A stretch of 64,000 nt of DNA from Rhea pennata. Its lineage: Eukaryota > Chordata > Aves > Rheiformes > Rheidae. Below, in pieces: positions 12,501 through 22,800 of the stretch (position 1 is the first letter of the stretch; each line of letters starts with the position of its first letter). The notes below the pieces were generated by a model that was given only the letters and a program-made list of their open reading frames with translations, ran no database searches and was not told the origin of the DNA. The stretch is taken from the NCBI RefSeq assembly GCF_028389875.1, contig NC_084663.1, forward strand, positions 204,941,876 through 205,005,875. Reading direction: 5' to 3'. Made by a program: the position numbers and the translations under genes.

Positions 12501-15500
12501 AGGAGCAAAGCATACCAAAAAGCCCTGAGTAGAAGATTTGGCTACCAAATGAAAAGCCCTCTGCAGTTCAACACACAGCTATCTAGTGACCATTTCATTA
12601 TGGTGAAATGGCTTTCATGGACCTTCTGGTGCAGAAAGATGAAGGCAGAATCTGTCCTCAACTGTGTGTGGTATGATACTCACACTCTGGAAAGATTTTT
12701 AAAACATTGTAAAATTCTTTTCCCCCAGAAATGTTATTCTGGTACTGTTTTCTGCATCAGCCATGTAACTACTGATTGTTAATAAAGTTCAGGAGAAAAA
12801 ACTCTTGAAGGAATCAGTAAGTTCAGTCCTGAAAGCTCAAAGCACAGCAGTTTAGTCTTGTATTGGCTGTGAGCAGGGGTTAAAGAGAAGCCAGATCACC
12901 AGGTGATCTGGCTTTATGATAATGAATTCATTAGGAACAGCAGAGCAAAACTCCCTTCTCTCAGCAAGTAAAGTTCAGAAATTGGGTTGATCTTAAAGTG
13001 TCCCATTCCTGGAAACCTACAGAGCACAGCTATTCCCATAGATACTACTGGGGGAAAGGAAAAAATGCGGATCTAGTGCAGGTTGCAGTGTGCTATGGGG
13101 AATCATCTCATTTGAGGTGCAAAGGCCAGGTAAGAGAAGTGCTCCTGAAGACCTCCAGAGCTCAGTCCATTCCACCCAACTGACATTCATCTCTTTTATG
13201 TCCATTGTGTGTGTCCAGAGAGGAAGCTGATCTTGCTCATTGCCCAGGTCAGCCACGTCTTAAGTATACCTGGCTAATGAAATGTAGTCACCAGAGAAAC
13301 TCTCAGGCTAAGCAGAGAGGTTCCTAAACATTTCAGCTACCTGTAAGAGAAGATCATTCTAGGAAGAAGGCAGATTGGACAGTTGTCTGGGACTTAGTGG
13401 ATTAGAGTGGGCAAATCTGAGTTTAGGCGGGATTTTCCCCTCCATGCCTGCAATGAATATGGCAGTGGCTTACACTCCAGCAAGAAACATTTAGGGTAAT
13501 TATTAAAAAGTACTTTCTAGTAGAATAAAGACAGACAGGGGAATGCCTATTATTTGGGGATGATGTCAAATCTTCATCAGAGAAGTTCTTAAAAACTATG
13601 AACAATGTCAGGAGTCGCAGAGCAGCACTGACCTTGCTTTAGGGCAGGGATGGAGTAAACAGCTTCTCTAAGTACCTTGCAGTCCTTTTTTCCTCTGACT
13701 TCATGAATTGCTTCATCATGCTTTGAACCTACTATCCATGGGATCAAAAGACTCTGCTTGCACCTAGTACTGGATTGCTGTGGCCTTCATCACTGCATAA
13801 AGAGATGATAATCAATGTAGGTGTTCCCTGCCTGGCTCTGCAGTCTCCCGCTATTTTGTTCCCTTACTTCACAACCTGCAGCAATTGCAAGAAAAATTGA
13901 GAAATTAATTTAAATCCTAACATACTGAGCAGCCCTCTGTCCTTAGCCTTGCTGTGGCTGATAGCTGTGGAAAAGCGGGTTCAAAGACAATAGAAACTTT
14001 AATCAAAGATTTATTGTGACTTTTGTCTGTTCTCTTTTAAAGACTGGAACCAGACAAGCTATGGTCTTCCAAGTCCACTAGACAGAGGAGAATCAGCCAT
14101 GATACTGCCATTTGTTTTACATTATCTCTGCCCAGCATACGTCTCCATTGCTGGTTTGGGAGCCATCGCTGCTGCTGCAATGTCTTCTGCAGACTCAGCA
14201 CTTCTCTCTGCCAGCTCCATGTTTGCTCACAATATCTACAGAAAAATCCTGAGAAAAAAGGTACTTGGTTACAACATTCAAAAGCTTTTGTATCAGGACA
14301 GAGGTTTTAGTGTCAGGATAGGTTCAAAGCCAGACTGCACTGTCAATGATTAGATGTGTCCTTCAGCTGCTGAACTGAGCTCTGGATCCATAACTTAAAA
14401 CATAGATTAATGGTATTCATATCCTGAGTAGGGATATAAATACCCACAACAGTGAGTCTTGCTCATTATAAGATGATTACAAGAGGATATAAAACCTGGA
14501 CCAGGGTATTACAGGGAATAGCATAAACTCAGGAGCCTTAGAATTACAAAGCACTACTCCGATTTATACAGCCAGGGCCATATCTGGAGTGGGACAAAAC
14601 GGGTGCCTGCCTTCAGCAGCTGCTGGAGGTGAGCACCACCTGGATGAAGCAAGAGCTTGGCAGAAACAAGCCTGGAGTGGGACTATGCAAAGCAGTGCTG
14701 GTTCCCACAGGTGTAGCCTAGAGTGGGATGCAGATCTTTCTTCCCAGGACTGTGTAAGCCTCTGCCCCAGACACCTGCTGTGCTCCCATTGAACAGAAGA
14801 GGCTGTTTTGAAGGAGGGGATTCTTCTGACTCTGGGCCAGACAGAAGCTCTTAGGAGTGTGAAAGGAGGAGCTGAGAGCCAGCAGCTGCCATGTCCCAGA
14901 GCAGAGATACTGGGACTTGTCTCCATAAAAGCAATACCCAGCCAGCTCCCCGCCACAACTCACTGGAAGCAGTCAAAATCTACCATCAAAGCTCTACCTA
15001 CTTCTACTGAGTGCCAGTAGCACCCCAAATGCTGTTGTTTCCCCCCAGAAGCAGTGCTGTGGTGGCAGGGAACGATGCTTGATATTGTCAGTTGAAATCA
15101 TCCCAAGTACCTAGGACAAGCTAATGTCTCATAACAATACCAATATCATTTAATGAAGTTCCCAGTGTCTGTAACTTTGCAATGTTCTATTTTACAGGCT
15201 TCTGAGAGAGAAGTTTTATGGACCATGAGGGTCTCCATGCTGGTTTTTGGGACTGGAGCTGCTGGCCTGGCTTTTTACTCCTATTCTGTCTATGACCTCT
15301 GGTTCCTCAGCGGGGAGCTGGTGTATGCAGTGCTCTTCCCTCAGCTGTGCTGTGCCCTGTTCATTCCTAACACCAATACCTATGGCTCGGCTACGGGCTT
15401 CTTGGTTGGGCTCCTCCTGAGGCTGCTAGCAGGGGAGCCTGCCCTAAAAATCCCCCCTGTTATCCAGTACCCAGCCTGCTCTCTCGTGAATGGGACCTAC

Positions 15501-15719
15501 ATTCAGCTGTTCCCCTTTAAAACATTCACCATGCTTCTCACTCTGGGGACAATCATCGCTGTTTCTTACCTGGCTGCATTTCTGTTTAAGAGAAACCTCC
15601 TTCCCCGCAGATGGGATGTTTGCAACATCATCAAGGAAACCAGCACTCTCATTCCCCTGCAGCAGATGGAGAAACAGATGGGTTTGCAAATGATTGCACT
15701 AGAAGAGCATCATGATTAA
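6571..15719 (+). CDS. High-affinity choline transporter 1-like (SLC5A7 paralogue), 8 coding exons, 544 aa
   Basis: A sodium/solute symporter of the SLC5 family. Known relatives (SLC5A7/CHT1) take choline into cholinergic nerve endings with Na+ and Cl-. Coding exons: 6571-6748, 7699-7812, 9578-9733, 10525-10673, 11169-11312, 12235-12388, 14043-14260, 15198-15719; frame is kept at every junction. Family blocks are plain: WASWKSKK after the first membrane segment, [11 protein letters not shown] (about 63-73), a DPLQEIYG block (about 116), [12 protein letters not shown] (about 181), [13 protein letters not shown] (about 250), [20 protein letters not shown] (about 346-365; the family's Na+-site region) and LAGEP late in the protein. 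The ATG has a good context (GAAGATGG) and an acceptor-like CAG precedes it, fitting a non-coding 5' exon. Thirteen membrane segments are expected. Human CHT1 is 580 residues; here the C-terminal tail is short and unlike it. Synteny shows it is not the positional orthologue of SLC5A7. Substrate is inferred only from homology. Confidence 0.92.
8640..8720. repeat. Possible old amniote interspersed repeat relic
   Basis: A phrase of the form gatcctgcaa..ttactcagg..agt is common in old repeats shared by birds and reptiles. The match is by recollection and short, in intron 2 of the choline transporter-like gene. The exact family was not assigned. Confidence 0.25.
10674..11168 (+). other. GC-AG intron 4 of the choline transporter-like gene
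   Basis: Exon 4 ends in CTG and the intron starts with GCAAGT instead of GTAAGT; it ends with a normal TCCTAG acceptor. With this border exons 4 and 5 join in phase 0 to read [11 protein letters not shown], which aligns with the GLWISVPFAL segment of human CHT1. No nearby GT would keep the frame. GC donors with a strong AAGT follow-up are a known minor class spliced by the U2 machinery. Confidence 0.85.
11845..11872. repeat. GGTTT-type short tandem repeat
   Basis: Several GGTTT units in a row lie in intron 5 of the choline transporter-like gene, flanked by T-runs. Confidence 0.7.
12888..12914. repeat. Perfect inverted repeat, 13-bp arms, 1-nt centre
   Basis: The arm aagccagatcacc at 12888-12900 is followed after a single A by its exact reverse complement at 12902-12914. 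It lies in intron 6 of the choline transporter-like gene, about 500 nt after the exon 6 donor. Confidence 0.9.
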
Positions 15720-15830
15720 ATGAGGGACCTCATTTGAAAGAACACAGTGTGTTCTGCAATTAGGGTTTGGCACAAACAGCACTGCTGTTCCCTTTGCTTT
15801 CTCCAGTAATGAATAATGCCCTTGTAGAGT

Positions 15831-15836
15831 AATAAA
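15831..15836 (+). terminator. Polyadenylation signal of the choline transporter-like gene
   Basis: A canonical AATAAA lies 112 nt after the TAA stop codon, giving a short 3' untranslated region. No other good signal lies closer to the stop. Confidence 0.65.
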
Positions 15837-15849
15837 GATGCACTCTATT

Positions 15850-18800
15850 TATGCAAGGAGAATGAGTGAGCTCAAAGTCTGCAGTGATTAAAGGCGGGTG
15901 GTGATAGAGCATGATCTTGTAATGATGACCGGGGGTACCTAGCGCCCAGCCTATGTTTGCTTCAGAGTTCCTGCCATCTCACCAGAAGGCAAGTCTACAA
16001 ATCACGTTCCAGCATTTATGACATTCTCAAATCCCATACCATTCTCACTACAAAGGAGACAAGTTAATAGATTGTGCGTACTTAATTAAAAAAAAAAAAA
16101 AAAAAAAAAAAAGAAGGAGAGCAAACCTGTTACCTGTTCCCATTGCAATAGGTAGAGTTTTACCATAGACTTCCATGGGGAGTGCATCAGACCAATAAAA
16201 ATACAGATTACTGAATGTAACACAATCACCATAGAAGTCCTGTAGTAATATCAACTCTACACCATTCTTTGTATACTTTATAAAGCTCTTCTTGACACCC
16301 TGAAAACTTTTGAATGTGCCTCTCCCCAGCTGTGGACTCAGGCCACACGGCCAGCTGCCGTGTGGCTGAGGAAAGGACATCCCCATATCATATGATTTGG
16401 TAGTGCAGAAGCATATGAGCAACATGAAGCATCAGCCCTTCATTACTCCATAAAAAAGTGTTATACAGCCACTATTCACAAAAGCACAACCAGCTGGAAA
16501 AATGGAGGTCCAAGAGACTCTTGAATATCTTCTCTAATACAGCTGGTTAAACTGCTGTTCGTGCAAAGGAGTTACCCAAGTAGAGGGGTGGGATGCTGTG
16601 AGACAAACACATAAACTGATGTATGACACCTCAGAAGACTGAGACGACTGCAAGGTGCTGGGGAACTGATACTGAACCTGCTTACAAAGACGCTAAGTCC
16701 TAAGAGGCACTAAGAGAATGAGATCTCAAAAATTCAAGAAAGAAGTTTTTCACAGAAAAGTCCAGATACCTTGTTTGCAAAAATTCCCATTGGGTTACGG
16801 AAAAAAAAAAAAGCCACAAAAATGAACTACAGCAGAAGCTGTCTGCAACAGCTCATCTAATTAACACATTTGGCATCTAGCCTGAAGTCTCATAGACCAA
16901 GATCATCCCTCAGGTATGAGGCATTAAGATGGGAGCTGAAGTAAAGATTCAGAGAAGTGAATATATACTGTAGTAATGCCTCCCAATTTGTTGCTAAAAT
17001 TCCCTCAGCAGCTGTGCAGTGGTTCATCAGGGTCAGTCACCATCCACCTGCAACGGCCATCAGGAAATGTGCTCAGGGCAGCCCCTCACCTCAAAACTTT
17101 TACCATTCAGTTGTAGGAGCCACCATGCATGGAAACGCCAAGCACTGCTGGAAGGAAGATATTTACCTATGTGTCCAAAATAGCCCACAGCAGAGCAACC
17201 CTGATGACCAGCTGAATTGCAGATGAGCTGTTTCCAGCATGTGCCTGACAGTGTGCTCCCCTGCAAACTCAGTGCCACTCCAAACTGTACCAAGGCAAGT
17301 TGTGGTGGCTCTAAAGGAGGACTGGAAGCCCTGAGCTCTAGATACAGCTTTGATAGCTCTGTTCTCCATCAGTAGCATCCAGCCCCTCTCAAATGCATTC
17401 CCCAGCACCATCCTCAGTGAGGTGGAGAGTCTGCTCCTCATTGGGAAAAAAAAATCACATAACTTTATATTTTGCCTTAATGTTAGTAAAGCATTTGGAT
17501 ACGCTTCATTTCCAATTCATAGCAGAATTATTGATTTGCTTTGTTAAACCAAGACCAGAAATTCTTTCTAGTATCTGTAGAGACTTTAATGAGAGGTTAA
17601 TTAGCTAACAAGTTTAGAAATAGGAGAAAAACTGTTTTGAAAATTAAAAGCATTTTCATTAACTGTGGCCCTAGGCTGTCACCCACTGCAGTCTTTCTCA
17701 TCCCAATGATTTGAGTGGGGTCGTGTGAGGTAGTGCTTAGCTACGGGAGATGCCAATCTCCTTACCATAGTGCCAGAAGAGCTGGACTCTTGCTATTACA
17801 TCGCAGTTGCTATCCACTGATTTAACCATGCTCCCCTGTAAGATTTAGGGATGACCTAGTTTGAGTATTTGTACACCTCTAAGCTAATATAATTCACCTG
17901 TGTAAAGGCAGAGACTGGCTTCATGGCACAAAGGAGCATGAAACTTCAATTTCCTCGTGTCAAGGTCAGTCCCCTGCTCATAGACCATCCTGCCCGGTAA
18001 CTCCAAAGCACAAATGACAAGATGTGAACAGATCTTTTCTGTACACCACTATGCCCAGCTTCTTCGGATGTTCTTCTTCAGAGTCCTAAATTTTTATATT
18101 AAAACTTTTCAGCGCTTTACACATTCAGCCTGGCAGGCAGTAGATTCATAGCTTCCTGAGACAGCTTCAAAGTACAGCGCTCTGGGATAGGACATTGCTG
18201 AAGAGTGTCACCACCACAGTCACATCACCATCCAGCGTCACCACAAAAGACTCGTGATGACTTAGTGCTATAAGGGTAGCCAGCACACTGCGCAGAGACA
18301 GTTTGCCTTTACAAAGCTTCTGTGAATTTCATACCACTAAAATATTTTCTAGTTAGTGTGGAGAGACTAAAATGTCAAAGATACAATTATTGCAATTCTA
18401 TTGAACAGTTACTATTTTCCACCATCATATGACTCCTTCTTCAGAACATACCGCAGCAAGCTTAAAAATAAAACATTCATCAAGGTCAGGTAAAGTTTTG
18501 TAAACAATTAGTTCCAAGTAAAATAAATAAAAGCAATTCTAACCTATATTTAATGACAAAATGCCTAGTGCTTCCAGTCTAGCACACCCAAAGTCCTTGA
18601 GGTGTTGCCAGCCCAGGAGATACTGACCCAGGAGTGAAATCATTCCTCTAACAGTTCAGTACACATATTTTTTTGCTTGCCCCTTCTTTATCAAAAATAT
18701 GATCAGGCACTGGAGGACCCCATTTTACCATTCCACTTGTGCCTTTACCTCCTTCATCCCCCACATATGTCCATGACAGGGACTCTATGGAGTTCTAGTT

Positions 18801-19600
18801 TTTATTATCTTTTTTCAGGCTGGATAGGTGCTATCTGTTTTCTGTAATTTTTTGAGGTTAATATTATGCTATCTGTTATGCCTAATTAAAAAAAAATTAA
18901 AATGATGAAATAATTATGAACATGAACATGAATATAAATATAAATATGAACATAAATAAACTTGCCATTTGGGAAGCATTTGGCTTCCAGTGAGTTCTCA
19001 GTATCTCACCAGTTCCTCATCAGGATGCCTGGTGTACATAGATTAAAAAGACAGGACCATGGCACTTCTAAAGGGAACCCTACATATCCTTTCTCTCTCC
19101 ACTTATGCTCAGTTTTAGGGTTTCCTGAATATATCCTCACTAGATGAACAGCTGAGAGCTGGAGTTCTGCTCCAGCAAGGGAGCAAAGAAACACTCATGT
19201 ATTTGTCAGACATTTCCAGACATAATACTGTCTGGAAAATGCTTCCACTGAGCTATATGCTGTTTGGGACTAGGATGGTGCCTTCATCATTTCTACACAA
19301 ATGCCACTCTCCCTATTTTTATCCCCACATACTACAGAGAAATCTTCCCTTACAATTCTCAGCCTTAATGTAACCTGCCGGAGAATACGGCAGCTCAGCT
19401 AGCAGAGACCTTAGGTCTTGTAATAATTTTTCCTGCCCTAGGCCACCACTGATCATTGTGCTCCTATAATAAGGGAAGAATTCAAAGGCAGCCAAACCCC
19501 AACAACAGGACATTTGTAAATGTCACCAGGAACCAGGAAAAAACTTCGCTGAACCTTTGCCGTCATCCCCAGGGACGGCAATACCGCTGCACTGCACTCT
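15850..19600. other. Intergenic stretch, no gene seen
   Basis: Nothing here reads as an exon of a family I know. It holds an A-run of about 25 at 16088-16112, a shorter one near 16800, and an imperfect tandem of ATGAAC/ATAAAT units at about 18915-18960. Open frames such as 16048-16425 (-) look like chance. Confidence 0.5.
18915..18960. repeat. Imperfect AT-rich short tandem repeat
   Basis: Repeated six-base units of the form ATGAAC or ATAAAT run for about 45 nt in the intergenic stretch. Confidence 0.65.
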
Positions 19601-19621
19601 GTCTCCCAGCTAGGGCCCAGG

Positions 19622-19722
19622 ATTATGTTTGTGACTGCAATTTGGGCTGCGTGGAATAAACAAAAGAAGGAGAAAAATGTGAACCAGAGTGAGGTTTCCA
19701 TTATCACATGCAGAAGTGTGAA
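19622..19722 (+). pseudogene. Relic resembling coding exon 1 of the choline transporter-like gene
   Basis: In one frame this segment reads IWAAWNKQKKEKNVNQSEVS followed by IITCRSVN. Aligned without gaps to residues 23-50 of the gene at 6.57 kb ([20 protein letters not shown], then IVGGRNIN) it gives 12 identities in 28, with many conservative changes; human CHT1 has IWAAWRTK at the same place. The match stops at both ends: the first membrane segment before it and the end of the exon after it are not preserved, and the GG of the IVGGR block is lost. I found no companions of exons 2-8 in the next 9 kb. It is best read as the remains of a tandem copy; a live but very divergent exon is less likely. 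Confidence 0.55.
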
Positions 19723-19899
19723 CACTCCAAAAGATGAGTTGTGTCTTAACCTGTTTTCCTTTGTAACAGATACTGAGGTTTTCTTTAAGTCTGATGGTAA
19801 ATGCCTTTTTTCAACATTAAGTAACCTCAAGAACAGTCAGTATTTTGTTTCATTTGTTTGGCCTTTTTTTCCTTTTTGATCTTTTGATGGTTCTCTAGA

Positions 19900-22800
19900 A
19901 GTAATACAGGATGTGTCTTGGCAGAGCCTCCCGTTTTCCTCCGCCTCTCTTTGGTTTCCCCTCAGAAGCTATCTCATCCTGACATTGCTGAACAGGTTAG
20001 ACTTTGCAGAGATACTCATTTGACTCATTTCTATTGTCTTGATTTTCCTTGATATTTCTAGACCTTGTGGAATGTCAGAGTTGGTACCAGACAGCAATCT
20101 GATTAAGAAACAAGAACAATACAAAATCAATGCCATGTACTTTAAGTGGATTAACAACTGGCTAACTGACAGGCCTTAAAATGTAATTACAAGTAGGAAG
20201 TTATCATCCAATATCTGAATCTCTAATGAGGTTGATTCTTGACATCATGCTGTTGAACTGCATTTATCAGTGACTAGGCAGGCAATGAAGAGCAGTCCAT
20301 ACTGCACGCTTGGCTGGGAAAACAAACAAGACGCACGTTAGCATGGGCTAATGGATAGTCTAACACAGATGTCTGTATACAGGTCAGGTGAATCACAATC
20401 TCTATTTTCTCTTCGTCCTTAAAGGAAACCCTGAGTGGTGCTGTAATGTTGAAAGTTCAGTGAGATGAATCGCACTCAGAGCATCTTCCAGCTACTTTGA
20501 TAATGGCTCTTTGCTCTCACAGACAGAGCATATGACATGATCCAATGTCTAGAAGTTAAAACTGGACACATTCAAACTGGAAACAATACTGAGCTCTTTT
20601 AACTGTAAGGACTATTAACTGTCAGAACACTTTATTAAGGTTTGCAGTAGATTCTCCATCACTGAAAACGCTGCAACAAAATTGGATTTTTTTCTGAAAG
20701 TTATCCTCTATTTTAAGGAAGAATGTGTTCAGAGGAGCCCCAGGATATGTGCTTTCTAGCCTAGCTTTCAGGCTGGAAAACCTCAGTGATCCCTTCTCTT
20801 CCTTACATCTCTGAATCCTTACATCACGGTCAGAGAGAGGCAACCAGAAGATACCACCACTACCAGTTTTAGCTTAAAGCATATGAATGCTGCTTGTCTT
20901 GTTGCTATCTGCTGAGCTCCAGTCATAGAGCTGAAGTCAAGATCTTGGTGTGACTTATATTTCTAAATCTGAATCAGAGCCTAAATCAACACGCTGTCTA
21001 TATTCTCAACTTGACATTATCTGTGCAAAGATATATGAAGAAAATGTAATTATTAAAGCAGAACAAAACACAATTAAAAATTCAAGAATATTTATATCCC
21101 CCTAAACAGCTGTTATATAACTGCAAACTGTGATGCTTGGATTCCATTGCAGAAAGGGTATGAGAGAGTTTTATTTTATATACATATGGGATTTATTTTC
21201 TTTCAACTCGGGAATAACAGACCTTGACATAATTACATGATGTGAGAAGAACTTTACACCATGGAACTAGAGCAAACTGAAAAGTTTCCAACTTTTCTAC
21301 CTTTCCACAATTCTGGTGAACCCATGCAGCATTATGTAGTACATGCCGTAAGGCACCTCTGGGCAGTGCTCAAATTACAGAGTGATGAGCACAGTTTGAG
21401 AATTGATATAGAACAGGACTGAAGAGGACAGTTTGAAACAATGTCTAAAAGAGATGAATTCCCCTGCACATCCCTTAACCATACTAAGTTTTCAGGACCA
21501 ACTATGATAATTAATTGCAAACATTAAATATCTAATTGGTGATTATCCTATTAGATGGGATTAAGAAGGAACAGAATACTTTCTGCATGTGTGGCTGTAA
21601 TACAGATGGTTTCTATGATGGCCAGGTTGGTGAGACCTGTCCATTATCAAGATATTTGAATGAAATAGAACAGAAATGAGAAACAGGAAAGGAGCCCATT
21701 TACCTACTGAAGTTAGCTTTTGGATTTCTTTAATTTCTCAGCCTCATTATCTGATTAATAATTTTAAGCATAAAAGGCATTTTATGCACAGAGAATTATA
21801 TAAAAATATAAAAAGAGACATAAAAAAGAGATCTCTAATATTCAGAAAGGAGTTACTTTATCAACCACTGATTTTAGCTTCTTTGTGAATGGATGTGGCT
21901 GACTAGTTAGAGATCATCATTCACACCACCCAAGGAGAAGGAGTACTGGAAGTGGTTAGATCTAGAGAGGGACTGTAGGTAGGTTGTACCTACAAGATGT
22001 TCCCTCCAAGATGATCAGGAACTGAGAATAACGTACTGCTCTTGTGAAAATAAAGTCTGTAATGCCTATGAGAAATTGTGGCCATTTGAGCTTTCCATTT
22101 GTCCTAACAGGTGATAACCTTTAGCAGCACTGCAGTGACTAAAGACCATGCAGTGGTTGTGTCCTTACATAATTTAAGGAAATTCATGCCACTTTGGCAC
22201 AAATTCATGCTGACTTGCATGCAGTCTGTGAAAGATTACTGTTCAATCCCATCAAGATAAATCTAGGTCAACCCCACCGAAGTTTCTCTGGACATATACC
22301 TACCTCTTTAGGAGAAGAGTCACCCTTGCACACATCAATCTGTGAATAAGACTGTGAATAAAAATGTGGAAAGGAGGCTTAATGAAACCTACAGTCTCTG
22401 CCCTGGAGATGCTTCAGTTTGTCCTGTTAAAACATAAATCCTACACAGGCTTATATGAGGTTTTCACAACAGCATGAATCAAACATCAGATTTTTAATGA
22501 GGCTCAGACTGAACACAAAGTAAATAGTAAATCTTTTTTCCTCGGTTGCTATATTGAAGTTTCTACATTAATTCCTCAGAACACTACCTTTCCAAAGCCC
22601 TTCCAAGAAAAGAGAATGATTTGAAACAGGTAAGGAGTTTAGAAAAGGCAAGTTGTGGAGTTGTATCTCCTCCGAGGCTCACTGGTATAATTAGAAAACA
22701 CGGGCAGGCAAGCCCTCCTCCTGTGCTGTGCTTTCAGATGTATTAGGGAGCCTGGCCCGCTCACTGCTTAGAGGCTACAGAGTGGTCCTCTGAGCCTGTG

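Noticed and set aside
15153-15197. Apparent ATG start of a 188-codon protein
   Set aside because: This is intron sequence read in frame ahead of exon 8; the acceptor TTTACAG ends at 15197 and the protein continues from exon 7.
19740-19800. Possible relic of exon 3 near the exon 1 relic (a GGTTTTCTTTAAG stretch after an AG)
   Set aside because: The likeness covers only a few bases and does not continue into the conserved DPLQEIYG block.
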